DNA of 31,106 nucleotides, taken from positions 1 through 31,106 of IMG/VR virus record IMGVR_UViG_3300048104_000416. One strand, given 5' to 3'. Below the pieces are notes generated by a model, which had not been told where the DNA came from, did not search any database, and worked only from the letters and a program-made list of their open reading frames with translations. The DNA is from a virus. The position numbers and the translations under genes were made by a program. Of this stretch, positions 20,246-29,440 are shown one piece after another. How positions within the stretch are numbered: the first letter of the stretch is position 1; every line of letters starts with the position of its first letter.

Positions 20246-22090
20246 TTAGTCTTTCTTCACAAACTGTTCAAATGTCATAAATTTAGACTCTGCAACACCC
20301 ATAGAAACCTCTAATTTTGTCCTTAATTCATCGTACATTCCGTGAATTGGCTTAGGTGTTAATTTCTTAAATAATTTCTCATCTCCATCTAACATAGCAT
20401 TCCTGACTTGTGTTGCAGAAATATTCTTGCCAGATCTTGGAATTTCAAATAAACCAAAATCTTCTCTACAATTTAAAGATTCTCTGTATTCTGGTTTATC
20501 AACTTGATATGAGTATGTTTTTAATCTGTCTGTTCCTGTTCCCCAAAGTACTGGTTCATAACCATCGGCTCTCATTGCGTTAAACATATAATCTATTGCT
20601 GCTCTATCTAAAATATAAACTTTCTCAATTGGATATTTAGATTTTAGTTTATTAAGCATTGCTAATTGAGTTTCTTCGTCATATGGTCTTTTAAACGCAT
20701 CTTCTGCTTTTTTGGTTTTTGACTTGATTAATAAAACAACAACAGGATGTCCGTTTTGTTTACTAATAGTATCTATAACTTTAGCATGTCCTAATGTAAA
20801 GGGTTGGAAACGACCAACAAACATGTTTACTGGTTTTTTGCCTTGATCAGGATACTTAACAGTTAACCCTTCCATAATAGGGCTCACGTCTCCTGATAAT
20901 TTTTGATTAATTAAATATCTTTTAAAATCCATGACGTCTTTTTCGTTTGTTTTACCCATTACAATAGTCTCTATTTCTTCAACTACTTCGTTGATCTGAG
21001 ACAATAGATCTGAGTTAATAATATCTGTTTCTTTAGATCTTTTCTTTCTAAAAGATCCTAATGTAATTTTAAAAAGCTCTGATAAGACTTTGTTTTGTAT
21101 AAGAGATAACGTCTTTTCGTTAGACATAAATGCAGTATTTAGTTCGAAGTTTTCCCCTTCTGCAAAATCTGCTGAATCAAAATCTGCGCCTACGTACTTC
21201 GTAGCATGTTTCTCAACATATGCGTTAAATACAGAAGACATTAATTCAACATATCTAAGATCTGCATCTTCTTCTTTTAATTCTATATCTGATAAATCAA
21301 ATGCTACTAAAAATTCTACTAAATCTAATATAGAGATTTGATACATGTCGGATGGTTTTCTAACCGGCAATTGTTCTCTATCAAATCTTTCTAATTTAAA
21401 ACTTTTTGGATTTCTACCTTCATAAAAATTTACTACTAAGGCATCTATCTCTTTGTCTAAATTTAGGTTTAGTGCAGACTTGTTTCTACCATTGTCAAAT
21501 ATGCGATAAATGTCTCTAGTAAATGATCTGTCTTTGTACTTGATCTTAAATGCTTCTTCACCTAAAGACAATAAGTTTATCAATTCTTCTTTTTGATTAG
21601 ATGCTAATTGTCCTTGGAACAAAAGAGGTAATTCTTGTACTTCTAATTTCTTTGCCCACTTATCTAAAACCTTAGGATCTCTAATAACTCTTTTAACTTT
21701 AGAAGGATCGCTAGGATTTAATACTTGAATATGTGTTAATATAAGATTGTTTTTTGGCAATAGATCATATTCAATGTCTATTGTCTTTTTGTCTATCATG
21801 TAGTCAAACCCAAACTTCCAATCAAGTGGCATATCATTTAATATTTCAGCTGAAATTGTTTTAAAATGCTTTATACCATTTTCATAATACTTAACAAGCG
21901 TTCTATCAACTTTATTCATGGCAGTTTTGGAACCACTTTTAAAGAAATCAAATTCTCCAACATCAACTCTCTTTACATGAAAGCTTGAAGCTTGTACCTT
22001 TTCATGTACAACACAAATATTGTCTAATAACTTTTTAAAGTCATTAACGTTTGTAGATTCAAAATATGTTTTTAGGTTTTGTAGTGCCAT
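20246..22090 (-). CDS. Nucleotidyltransferase (NMNAT/HldE-like) fused to a large N-terminal region, 614 aa
   Basis: Residues 423-590 are an HxGH-superfamily adenylyltransferase: GRFQPFTLGH at 426-435 and ISATQVR at 557-563, the latter a clear ISxTxxR motif. The first His of HxGH is replaced by Thr (archaeal NMN adenylyltransferases have GRFQPFHNGH). Such enzymes transfer AMP or CMP to NMN, sugar phosphates or similar. Residues 1-420 are not recognised with confidence; FGFDYMID (93-100) and EGLTVKYPD (407-415) resemble ligase motifs III and IV. The C-terminus VAE|SKFMTFEQFVKKD looks like a cleavable targeting tail. The gene lies 12 nt after the KxDG protein. NAD metabolism, sugar activation or RNA/protein modification after injection are possible roles. 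Confidence 0.82.
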   Translation of the reverse strand: MALQNLKTYFESTNVNDFKKLLDNICVVHEKVQASSFHVKRVDVGEFDFFKSGSKTAMNKVDRTLVKYYENGIKHFKTISAEILNDMPLDWKFGFDYMIDKKTIDIEYDLLPKNNLILTHIQVLNPSDPSKVKRVIRDPKVLDKWAKKLEVQELPLLFQGQLASNQKEELINLLSLGEEAFKIKYKDRSFTRDIYRIFDNGRNKSALNLNLDKEIDALVVNFYEGRNPKSFKLERFDREQLPVRKPSDMYQISILDLVEFLVAFDLSDIELKEEDADLRYVELMSSVFNAYVEKHATKYVGADFDSADFAEGENFELNTAFMSNEKTLSLIQNKVLSELFKITLGSFRKKRSKETDIINSDLLSQINEVVEEIETIVMGKTNEKDVMDFKRYLINQKLSGDVSPIMEGLTVKYPDQGKKPVNMFVGRFQPFTLGHAKVIDTISKQNGHPVVVLLIKSKTKKAEDAFKRPYDEETQLAMLNKLKSKYPIEKVYILDRAAIDYMFNAMRADGYEPVLWGTGTDRLKTYSYQVDKPEYRESLNCREDFGLFEIPRSGKNISATQVRNAMLDGDEKLFKKLTPKPIHGMYDELRTKLEVSMGVAESKFMTFEQFVKKD

Positions 22091-22102
22091 ATTATTTTTG
22101 TT

Positions 22103-23374
22103 TTATCTGCCGTATTTAATAATACCCATTAATTGGTTAATAGCAGCAAAAGTACCAGTTAGTTTATATGTATGTCCTTTGTATTTGAAAACCAAGCCTT
22201 CGGTAGGTATAATAGATTCTATTCCACCGATTCTTTCTAATCTTGCAAGCTCAGCTTCTACTTTTTTAATTTGATCAATTCCACCTGATTTTTTAATCTT
22301 AGCAGCTTCAGTTCTAATTTGATTATGCAACCTTTGCATCTCTTGATCTGGAGAAGCAGCAACAAAATTTGATGCATTTTTAAGAATTATAGATCCTAAT
22401 TCTAAGAATAGATCTTCGAATGGTCTAATGTTTTCTTTATATTTCTTCTTAACGTCTTCTTTGTCAAACTTCTTAATTAACGATGCCTTATCTTTACCAA
22501 GCTCTTTGTCTAATGATCTTAAATTTAAAGTCTTCTTATCTCCATACGCCCATCTTAATAATAAACCCTCTTTGTGGTTTTGCTCTAAATCAGGGAAATT
22601 TGCATCTATAGTTTCTCTCCACCACATTTCGTGATACCTAGAAACTTCGTCAGCATCTGTTAAATTATAACGATCTCTTAATGCTTCTACTTGTTTAATG
22701 AATTTTGCTTTGTTTGCCTCGAAGTCAATATCTTTAGCTATCTTTAATACTTGAGGTGGAATTATAGTAAATGTTTTTTGTACATCTTTCTTTAATTCTT
22801 TTAATGCCCCTACTAGTTCTGTTGCTAAATTTTGAGTTCCTGTTTGATTTCCTTCACCGTCAGTTTCAACTATGTTGTGAAATTGGATAACATCTCTGTC
22901 GTAATATATTACGTTAGGGTTTTTAGAATAGATTAATTCCATGTTAACGAAATTTAATCCGTTTGCAAACATTGATTGATCCTTAAGTTTTGGTAAAGCA
23001 TCAGCTAAATCTTTTGCTGCGAAAATATATGTTTCTTCTACTAATTTAGACGCGTGACCAGTAAACATCTTAATGATACCGTTTAGGTCTATCGGATTTT
23101 TCATTTGACCCTTATTTCTAGCAAATAGTGTTTCACCATCTTTAACGGTTGCAAATAGGTTTTGACCATCTGTTTTTTCAGTAGGATCTTCTTCAAAGTT
23201 AAGTTCTCCGCTTAATCCAGATTCTATAAGCTTTTTAAAATCACCAAAGGTTAGCGACTTGTTGTCAAATGGGTGTGACATGTGGCCGGCTGCTCCACCT
23301 TCTAATATTAAATTAGATTCATTAAAGTGAATGCGCTCTGTTAAAAAGGTGTTGAAATTAGTATAAATCTTCAT
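22103..23374 (-). CDS. DNA/RNA ligase-type nucleotidyltransferase-like protein (DUF6267-like), 423 aa
   Basis: The nucleotidyl-lysine motif I is visible as K67-T-D-G70 (EKTDGQNLFA), followed by FARNKG, a motif III-like NMELIY (144-149) and motif IV EGLVFK at 392-397, with KLTGT nearby as motif V. Between motifs III and IV are about 240 residues of helical insertion, more than in standard ligases. The N-terminus MKIYTNFNTFLTE and the LILE|GGAAGHM segment (22-31) look like a capsid-targeting leader and prohead-protease site. I recall similar EGGAAGHM..KTDGQN proteins in T4-like cyanophages (DUF6267). Ligase or other nucleotidyl-transfer activity is inferred from motifs; whether it seals nucleic acid is unknown. 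A terminator lies just before it. Confidence 0.8.
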   Translation of the reverse strand: MKIYTNFNTFLTERIHFNESNLILEGGAAGHMSHPFDNKSLTFGDFKKLIESGLSGELNFEEDPTEKTDGQNLFATVKDGETLFARNKGQMKNPIDLNGIIKMFTGHASKLVEETYIFAAKDLADALPKLKDQSMFANGLNFVNMELIYSKNPNVIYYDRDVIQFHNIVETDGEGNQTGTQNLATELVGALKELKKDVQKTFTIIPPQVLKIAKDIDFEANKAKFIKQVEALRDRYNLTDADEVSRYHEMWWRETIDANFPDLEQNHKEGLLLRWAYGDKKTLNLRSLDKELGKDKASLIKKFDKEDVKKKYKENIRPFEDLFLELGSIILKNASNFVAASPDQEMQRLHNQIRTEAAKIKKSGGIDQIKKVEAELARLERIGGIESIIPTEGLVFKYKGHTYKLTGTFAAINQLMGIIKYGR

Positions 23375-23385
23375 ATCGTTTAAAG

Positions 23386-23410
23386 TAAAAAATAGAGAGT
23401 GTTACCCTCT
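23386..23410 (-). terminator. Weak intrinsic terminator after the 571-aa gene
   Basis: A 7-bp stem (23394-23400 with 23404-23410, one G-U pair) with a 3-nt loop, followed on the minus strand by ATTTTTTAC. It lies between the 571-aa and 423-aa genes and may reduce, not abolish, read-through. Confidence 0.6.
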
Positions 23411-23426
23411 AGTTTATATATTGTTT

Positions 23427-25142
23427 TTACCCCAGTGACGATTTCAATGCACCAACCATAGCACCGTAATCTCCCGAGTTTTTAGAAATTAAACCATCTA
23501 CAACTTCTTGAGCCTTAGCTTCATCAAAATCATCGCCGAATGCCTTTTGTAATACTGAGAATGCATACTCTTTAAATTCTTCGTCTGAAGTTACTTCAGC
23601 TTCGTTTAAAGCTTTAACTTTAATTTTAAAAGTTTCGTTAGATTCTTCAATATATTCTCCTAATTCTGGGTCACCCCAACCATCATCAGATGCTAATACT
23701 GATTGTAGATCTTCTCTTGAACCTGTTAATTCAACTTCTGGCCATCCGCTCGGTCCGTTATTATCAATGATCTCCATTGTAACTTTATGTTTCTTAAGTA
23801 ATTTTTTTAATACTTTAGATCCAGGATCTGTTGCATCCATAACAACCGAAGCTTCTAATACACCTTCTGCATATTTAATGGTTTCAAACATTCTAAATTC
23901 AAAGTTGTCTTTTATTTCACCTTCAAAGAAAGAGTTAAATCTATCTAGTAAATCTTGTCCCATTTTAGCAAAGCCACACTGCTCTAAGAATAATGCAGTT
24001 CCTTCTGCAATACCTTGACCTGACCATCCAGCTGCATTTGAAATTCTAGAATATTCTTGTTCTAATGCATCTTTAATTCTTGTTGATCCAATGTTTACTG
24101 ACATTTTGCCTAAACCATCAACTATTACTGGAATAGATCCTATATTACCTTTAATAGCACCTGCACATTTTTCTCTTTCTCTATGGAAATTAGCATCTTC
24201 CATTGAATCTAAGAATAATTTTTTAATTGCACCTAATAAAGTTTTCTTATCGTTAGATGCACCAATTGCATTTAATTTAGAGAATAAAATTTTATTGTAT
24301 TGAGTTACTACTTTTTTAGCATCTCTCTTACCTTCTACTTTAATAGCTTCATTAACTACTGATTCATTACACATTGAAAATAATTCTTGTGCAATCTTTT
24401 TTGCTTTAGAACCTTTATGTCCATAAGATTCAACTGTATCTAAAGCATCTTCCATTTCCATGCCATGTAATTCTCCCATGTCTCCTCCTCTTTCATCTAA
24501 AAGATCCTGTAAGATATTTTCAGCTTCTGATTCATTAACTACTGATTCAAATGCTGGTTTTAAATCTTTATCACCTGCATAAATATCAGCCATTAACCAC
24601 TTTCCTGATTTTTCATCAAAAAGGTAAATAAATTCTGCACCGGCTTTATCGCCTGCAGTTGAGATATATCTGTCAATGTTTTTAACATTACCTTTCATAT
24701 TATCTGTATCGCCATAGTAGTTCATTCCGCTTGGATCAGATTCTAAACCTGAATTATCTCCGTTTTTAAGAACCATGTTTAGTGGTGAACCACCTTTTAA
24801 ATATGTTTTCTTGATAAGCGGTAACATGTTTTCTGGATAAGAATCATAGTGAGTATATACTGATTCAATATTACCTCTTTTGTCGATTCTACCAAATTGA
24901 CCTCTAGTTCCCTCAGCAATTAAAAATGCCTCGTTTACTTCGATGCCTTTTAGTTTTGAAAAGAATTCTGGTTTTTGTTCTTCAGATAACTCTTTAATAG
25001 AAGTAACATTAAATTCTGATAGTAGCGCCTTAAAATTGCTAGCTTCAACTTCTCTTTTTGCGTTTTGCTCTTCTTGTAGTTGAGCTTTTTCGTTTTCGGT
25101 TTTGACCTTAGCAAATTGCTCAAATGATTTTAGTTTTTCCAT
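23427..25142 (-). CDS. Putative packaged head polyprotein, 571 aa
   Basis: The N-terminus MEKLKSFEQFAKVKTENEK carries the FEQF core of the targeting peptides. A charged helix leads to a first domain at about 76-200 (YTHYDSYPENMLPLIKK, GGSPLNMVL, FIYLFDEKSGKWLMADIY). Further regions are separated by sites matching (I/L/V)xE followed by a small residue: EVNE71|A, VVNE204|S, VVNE265|A and ALNE514|A. The C-terminal 57 residues (EEFKEYAFSVLQKAFGDDFD, then GDYGAMVGAL) form a small helical domain of a type that I associate with T4-like head-internal proteins. No enzyme motif is seen. I read it as a precursor cut into several internal proteins by a gp21-type protease, which is not in this window. Confidence 0.7.
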   Translation of the reverse strand: MEKLKSFEQFAKVKTENEKAQLQEEQNAKREVEASNFKALLSEFNVTSIKELSEEQKPEFFSKLKGIEVNEAFLIAEGTRGQFGRIDKRGNIESVYTHYDSYPENMLPLIKKTYLKGGSPLNMVLKNGDNSGLESDPSGMNYYGDTDNMKGNVKNIDRYISTAGDKAGAEFIYLFDEKSGKWLMADIYAGDKDLKPAFESVVNESEAENILQDLLDERGGDMGELHGMEMEDALDTVESYGHKGSKAKKIAQELFSMCNESVVNEAIKVEGKRDAKKVVTQYNKILFSKLNAIGASNDKKTLLGAIKKLFLDSMEDANFHREREKCAGAIKGNIGSIPVIVDGLGKMSVNIGSTRIKDALEQEYSRISNAAGWSGQGIAEGTALFLEQCGFAKMGQDLLDRFNSFFEGEIKDNFEFRMFETIKYAEGVLEASVVMDATDPGSKVLKKLLKKHKVTMEIIDNNGPSGWPEVELTGSREDLQSVLASDDGWGDPELGEYIEESNETFKIKVKALNEAEVTSDEEFKEYAFSVLQKAFGDDFDEAKAQEVVDGLISKNSGDYGAMVGALKSSLG

Positions 25143-25175
25143 TATGATTTTATTTGTTTCATTATGATTATTTTA

Positions 25176-26684
25176 TTATATATCTCCTTCAAATGATACA
25201 TTTTTTATATCGTATTTAAACTTCTGTTCTTTATAGATCTTTTGGCGTGCTTTAGCATGACGAATAAGGTAATTATCCCAGTCGGGTGATGATAAATCAT
25301 CTACAAAATCTATTATGTTTACACTGTCCTTTGACTTATGTTGTCTTAATCCTCTACCAATAGATTGTCTAATTATAACTTCCGATTTAAACGATTCTGT
25401 AAAGAAGATGTTATGTATTTTCTTAATCGAGATTCCTGTTGAAAACGTACCATAAGATGCAACGATAACCACTTCTTCGTTTGCTTCCATTTTCTTTTTA
25501 TATTCTTCTCTAATATCTTTATCAGTTCCACCATCGACATAGTATATGGTCTTATCACTTTCTTGCCTAAGTTTAGCATATATCTTTTTACCGTGCTCAA
25601 TACGGTGAAAAAGGACAAGACTATTACCGCGTACTCTGGAAATAATGTTAGTAACGAAGTTGAGACGGCCCTCTGAATTAATAATATAGTTTTGTTCAAA
25701 TTTAAAAACATCTTTACTTTCATATCTGTTTTGTGACATTTCTCTAAATGCGTCCTTTGCTGATTGAGGTGCATAATCCATCTTAATTACCTTAACTTTA
25801 CATTTTGCAATATGTCCTTCGTTTTGTAGGAAATTTGCAGAAACCTCAGTGATCAACGGACCAGTGTATGCCATTAGTGTAAGTCTATCTATTGTGCCTG
25901 CCTTCGGAATAGTTCCTGATAGCCCATACCTGTATTTGGCATTTACGCACTTTTGTAGTATAGTTTTAATGGATGTAGATTTAGCCTTATGTGTTTCATC
26001 AATAATCACAGCGTCAAATTGTTCAAAGTACTCTTTATTCTTTTTTACTAGTGATTGATATGTGCCTATTACTACATTTCTACCTGGTCTTATTTTCTGG
26101 CCACTGTATATTTGTTGTACTTTTATATCTACTGAGTTTCTGTAGTTATAGTCTAAGAAATCTTCACTCGCTTGTACCACCAATGAAACATTAGGTACAA
26201 TAAAAAGTATCTTTTCTGATTTCTTTTTTTCTAGCTGATATGCTACTGTTAAAAATGAAATTAGAGTTTTACCCGCAGATGTTGCAAGTTCAGAGAGGCA
26301 CTTTCTGAATTTAAGAATATTGAATGCTGCTTCTATTTGATAATCCCTAGGTGTAATTTCTGATTTTTCGAAGAACTTTAATGCCCATTCTGTAAACTCT
26401 TCCTGGTTAATAGTGGTGTCAAATAAGACTGTTATTCCATTTAGTTTAAGTTCATATCCGTAATCTTTACAGATAGTCATAACTTCTCTCCAGAGTCCGG
26501 AAGGAATCCATTTGTCATCTTTAATATAAGATATGTAGCCGTCCCATAATCCCTTCTTAACTAGTGGATTAAATCGCCATGACTCAATTCTCTTGTTAAG
26601 AGAGATGTTTAATTGTTCCAACTCCATTTCAGTTGCATCGTCAATTCTAAGCAACTGTTCATTTTCTGTTAAACTAAGCTCCAC
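25176..26684 (-). CDS. uvsW: UvsW-type SF2 DNA/RNA helicase
   Basis: A 502-residue superfamily 2 helicase matching T4 UvsW, which unwinds R-loops, recombination intermediates and stalled forks and shifts replication from origin- to recombination-dependent mode. Motif Q-like RDYQ is at 113-116, Walker A SAGKT at 136-140, DETH box at 229-232, motif III-like SGT (YGLSGTIPK) and motif VI QSIGRGLRQ near the C-terminus. The N-terminal 100 residues match the UvsW DNA-binding region in position. It follows the 140-aa coiled-coil gene by 24 nt and precedes the virion block, so it ends the gp32-primase-helicase group. Confidence 0.93.
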   Translation of the reverse strand: MELSLTENEQLLRIDDATEMELEQLNISLNKRIESWRFNPLVKKGLWDGYISYIKDDKWIPSGLWREVMTICKDYGYELKLNGITVLFDTTINQEEFTEWALKFFEKSEITPRDYQIEAAFNILKFRKCLSELATSAGKTLISFLTVAYQLEKKKSEKILFIVPNVSLVVQASEDFLDYNYRNSVDIKVQQIYSGQKIRPGRNVVIGTYQSLVKKNKEYFEQFDAVIIDETHKAKSTSIKTILQKCVNAKYRYGLSGTIPKAGTIDRLTLMAYTGPLITEVSANFLQNEGHIAKCKVKVIKMDYAPQSAKDAFREMSQNRYESKDVFKFEQNYIINSEGRLNFVTNIISRVRGNSLVLFHRIEHGKKIYAKLRQESDKTIYYVDGGTDKDIREEYKKKMEANEEVVIVASYGTFSTGISIKKIHNIFFTESFKSEVIIRQSIGRGLRQHKSKDSVNIIDFVDDLSSPDWDNYLIRHAKARQKIYKEQKFKYDIKNVSFEGDI

Positions 26685-26708
26685 ATTTAATGGGCTTTTT
26701 TATTTTAG

Positions 26709-27131
26709 TTACAGGTCTTTAATTGCCAACCTGTTTCTAACGGCAAATCCCATATTATCTAGGGTCTTTACCGATTCTTTCATAAAATCTAATTGATTTT
26801 CTAAAAGAGATAATTTTGTGTGCTCTTGCACTAGATCGTTTTCTATAAAACGCTCTTTTTGTTTTTCACCAAGTTTGTAATCATATTCGTAATATCTTAA
26901 ATATGCTTCTTTCCACCTGGAATTTATATTGTTTTTTTGTTCTTTAATTTTAGTATTTAAATATGCAATCTGTTCTACCATGGTTTGTCTAGTTGACAAT
27001 ATACCCGATATAGTTTCTTCCATTGCATTAATAGATCTTAGAGATCTAGCAAGATCTTTAATATTTTGTGACCAACTAGCCCTTTGAGAACTTAACTTTT
27101 CGTCTAATGCTAATATTTTTTCTTTACTCAT
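26709..27131 (-). CDS. Coiled-coil protein, 140 aa
   Basis: A helical 140-residue protein with long charged heptad-like stretches (LDEKLSSQRASWSQNIKDLARSL and TKIKEQKNNIN; later KLSLLENQLDFMKESVKTLDN). It has a basic C-terminus (VRNRLAIKDL). It begins right after the stop of the 75-aa gene (TAA-ATG) and lies between primase and UvsW. A replisome scaffold or loader role might be considered, but no motif supports it. T4 gp59 (helicase loader) differs in sequence as far as I can tell. Confidence 0.7.
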   Translation of the reverse strand: MSKEKILALDEKLSSQRASWSQNIKDLARSLRSINAMEETISGILSTRQTMVEQIAYLNTKIKEQKNNINSRWKEAYLRYYEYDYKLGEKQKERFIENDLVQEHTKLSLLENQLDFMKESVKTLDNMGFAVRNRLAIKDL

Positions 27132-27359
27132 TTAAAATAGTGATTTTTTGTTGGGATTAGACTTAATGTGTTTAGAAGTGGTTTGTCTCTTCTTAAATTT
27201 AGGTTTACTAAATTCCATGTCAGGTGTTTCTGGCTCATCAGGAATTTCTGCTTCGTTAAAATCAACTAGCAATTTAAACCCCTTAAAGCGGTCTCTGTCA
27301 TTATAAAAATCTTCTAGGTTATTATCAACCATATTTGTAATTTCTTCTAAATGTACCAT
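27132..27359 (-). CDS. Small hypothetical protein, 75 aa
   Basis: A 75-residue protein with an acidic N-terminal half (NLEDFYNDRDRF, EAEIPDEPETPDMEF) and a strongly basic C-terminal tail (KPKFKKRQTTSKHIK). It looks mostly disordered, like an adaptor. With the ATG at 27359 it overlaps the end of primase by 13 nt. The ATG at 27332 would avoid overlap and also fits. It belongs to the gp32-gp61-uvsW unit. Not recognised. Confidence 0.6.
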   Translation of the reverse strand: MVHLEEITNMVDNNLEDFYNDRDRFKGFKLLVDFNEAEIPDEPETPDMEFSKPKFKKRQTTSKHIKSNPNKKSLF

Positions 27360-28426
27360 AGATCTAATTGACTTGATGTAAAATAATTATTAATGTTTTT
27401 AAATGCGTCAGACTTTATTTCAAAACATTTAATCATCAAATCATTAAGATCTTTGATATTATATGTATCTAAATTACTGTCCTTTAGAAATTTAGACCAC
27501 ATAAATACGGGTCTGCCTTTCTTTAGTTTTTCTATCATTTTTTTCTTACCTGTTTCGTCATTGTCGAACATATATCTTACAGTTTCTATTTCATCAAATT
27601 CATCTGTAGATCTTCCAGCGGTAGCTAATGCCAGTGAGTTTGACATAAACTTAGCATCTAGTGGTCCTTCGAACAATGTAACTGGCCTTTGAAATGTAAC
27701 TTTCATAATGCCAAACAGTGTAGAAATCTTTGCAAGCTGATTAGATTCTGATTCACTTATCTGAAGAGGCTGACCCATTTCTTCATATAGCTTTGGTAAA
27801 TCATATGAAAGGTATCTTTGCCCATATCCTTTCATCCTTCTTGTTTGAGCGCCAATGATTTTATTATCTGTACTAAGATTTAAAATCCAAAGGCGATGTT
27901 CTTTTGCTGAATATAAAAATTCATCTAATTTTTTATGCAACAATCTATCTTTAAGCTGAAACCATATCCAATCACCCGGTTCAATTGACTTAGCTTTAAA
28001 CTTAGCTTTAAATGTATCAATGCCTATTGCGTGTTTTTGTATATCTTCAAACAGGGTAGGTTTTAATACATTCTCTGTACGCACCTGTAATTTGTTCTGT
28101 TGAATATAGTCAATTACTGTAAAAGAATCTCCACTTTTACTCAAGCGAATATCATGATCTTTTAAAAAGGTGTGTAAATTAGTATGATGGCCACAGTTAT
28201 AGCAGTGATATTGTAGTGTATCCCAAAATAAATTACCACGTTTTGCAGTATCATCTTTGTGGGAATCACCACAATAAGGGCATGCTAAGGTTATTCGCCC
28301 ATGCATGCCCTTTAGTGATTGCTTATTAGGATTTGTATGTGATTGAGTAGTTACTTGTATAAGTGCGTACTCTATCCTTTCCTTAAGCTCTTGTGTAAGC
28401 TCTATGTTATTAGATGTCGAGGTCAT
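27347..28426 (-). CDS. 61: DNA primase, T4 gp61-like
   Basis: Makes RNA primers for lagging-strand synthesis together with gp41 helicase. It has 359 residues (T4 gp61 has 342). The N-terminal zinc ribbon has C49xxC52 (ACPYCGDSH) and C75xxC78 (YHCYNCGHH). The TOPRIM domain has the glutamate in LFEGPLDAKF and the DxD in YMFDNDETGKK. The ATG at 28426 is within the last codons of gp32 (17-nt overlap, different frame), and no nearer in-frame Met exists, so the overlap is probably real and couples the two genes. Confidence 0.94.
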   Translation of the reverse strand: MTSTSNNIELTQELKERIEYALIQVTTQSHTNPNKQSLKGMHGRITLACPYCGDSHKDDTAKRGNLFWDTLQYHCYNCGHHTNLHTFLKDHDIRLSKSGDSFTVIDYIQQNKLQVRTENVLKPTLFEDIQKHAIGIDTFKAKFKAKSIEPGDWIWFQLKDRLLHKKLDEFLYSAKEHRLWILNLSTDNKIIGAQTRRMKGYGQRYLSYDLPKLYEEMGQPLQISESESNQLAKISTLFGIMKVTFQRPVTLFEGPLDAKFMSNSLALATAGRSTDEFDEIETVRYMFDNDETGKKKMIEKLKKGRPVFMWSKFLKDSNLDTYNIKDLNDLMIKCFEIKSDAFKNINNYFTSSQLDLWYI

Positions 28427-29351
28427 TCAAGAAAGAATCAAGATCATCATCTGTAGAAACAGCTGAAGTTGGAGATTCTGTCGTTGAAGTTGTCGCGACT
28501 GGAGCTGCAGCTTCAACTACAGTTGTTGCCGTAGTGTTATTAGAAGTAGTAGCTTTTTTAGGAGTAGACTTAGCACTGCTTGTTACTGCTGAAATAGAAT
28601 CACCAGGGTTTAAGTACATGCGAAGTACATCGTTTACAAAAGCTCTAGTGTCTTCGTCCCATGCCTTATAGTCATAGTTTACAAGAGATGGAGCGTTTTC
28701 TAGCTCAGCCTTAATTGCCGTCATAGTTTCTTTAGTTCTTTCTGCTGGAGCATCGCCCATTAGAATAGCAGAAGTACTTGCAGAAAACTTAGACTTGTCA
28801 TAGTTATTGTACTCACCTTGACGAGTAATGATCAATTCGAAGTTCTTACCTTCAAACAAGTCAAACACTTGTGTTGGCTCACCAAAATCTGGCTTCAATT
28901 CTGCATCGATCTTTTCTTTGATCTTGTAACCGAATTTGAAGATTTTGTAAGTACCTTCTAGTTCAGGATTTTGTGGATCCTTAATAATTTTAATTAGAGA
29001 ATAGTACTGTTGACGTCTTTTTAGTTTCTCTGATGACTTGCGATCTACTGCTGAATCTGATTTTCTCAGTTTCCAGAATACATCTGCAATTGGGCATTTT
29101 TCACCGATTGAAGATGGTGAATCTACCAATTTACCGTCACCACTAGAGTTTGTTAGCCAGTGTACGTATTTTTGAATTAGAGAATTTCTTGGATTCTCTG
29201 GATTTGGAACGAAGCGGATTAGTGCTTTATAAGTTCCGTCTTTGCCGTCATCGGCTGTTGGTTTGTAAACTTCGTTTACTGTTGTTCTTTCGGGCTGATG
29301 CGTTTCTACGTCTTCTACGCCCAAGTTAAAAATGTCAAATGATTCGCTCAT
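28410..29351 (-). CDS. 32: Single-stranded DNA-binding protein gp32, without the zinc site
   Basis: Coats ssDNA at the fork and recruits UvsX, gp61 and other partners. It has 313 residues (T4 gp32 has 301). The core shows the gp32 pattern: ENPRNSLIQKYVHWL, CPIADVFWKLRK, RRQQYYSLIKIIKDPQNPELEGTYKIFKFGYKI and QGEYNNYDKSKF (fragments). A Ser/Thr/Ala linker leads to an acidic tail (DDDLDSFLNDLDI), the usual protein-interaction tail. T4 gp32 binds zinc through three Cys and one His. Here only one cysteine exists in the whole protein, so the zinc site is lost. It has a TGAAAC-type promoter 60-90 nt upstream. Confidence 0.92.
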   Translation of the reverse strand: MSESFDIFNLGVEDVETHQPERTTVNEVYKPTADDGKDGTYKALIRFVPNPENPRNSLIQKYVHWLTNSSGDGKLVDSPSSIGEKCPIADVFWKLRKSDSAVDRKSSEKLKRRQQYYSLIKIIKDPQNPELEGTYKIFKFGYKIKEKIDAELKPDFGEPTQVFDLFEGKNFELIITRQGEYNNYDKSKFSASTSAILMGDAPAERTKETMTAIKAELENAPSLVNYDYKAWDEDTRAFVNDVLRMYLNPGDSISAVTSSAKSTPKKATTSNNTTATTVVEAAAPVATTSTTESPTSAVSTDDDLDSFLNDLDI

Positions 29352-29411
29352 AATACCTTTAAATTGTTTAATTGTTTAATACTTGAAATTACTTTAATGT
29401 TCTTTCGTTAC

Positions 29412-29440
29412 CTTATAATGTATAAATAAAAAATGTTTCA
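29412..29440 (-). promoter_or_regulatory. Promoter of the gp32-gp61-uvsW unit (TGAAAC-N17-TATAAG)
   Basis: Minus strand: TGAAAC at 29440-29435, 17 nt, TATAAG at 29417-29412. The -35 box includes the TGA stop codon of the 56-aa ORF. The expected start gives a leader of about 55 nt before gp32. Confidence 0.7.

Noticed and set aside
27393-28671. Plus-strand ORFs over primase (27393-27692) and gp32 (28414-28671)
   Set aside because: They lie antisense to well-supported genes, have low-complexity Ser/Val-rich composition and show no domain or upstream signal.
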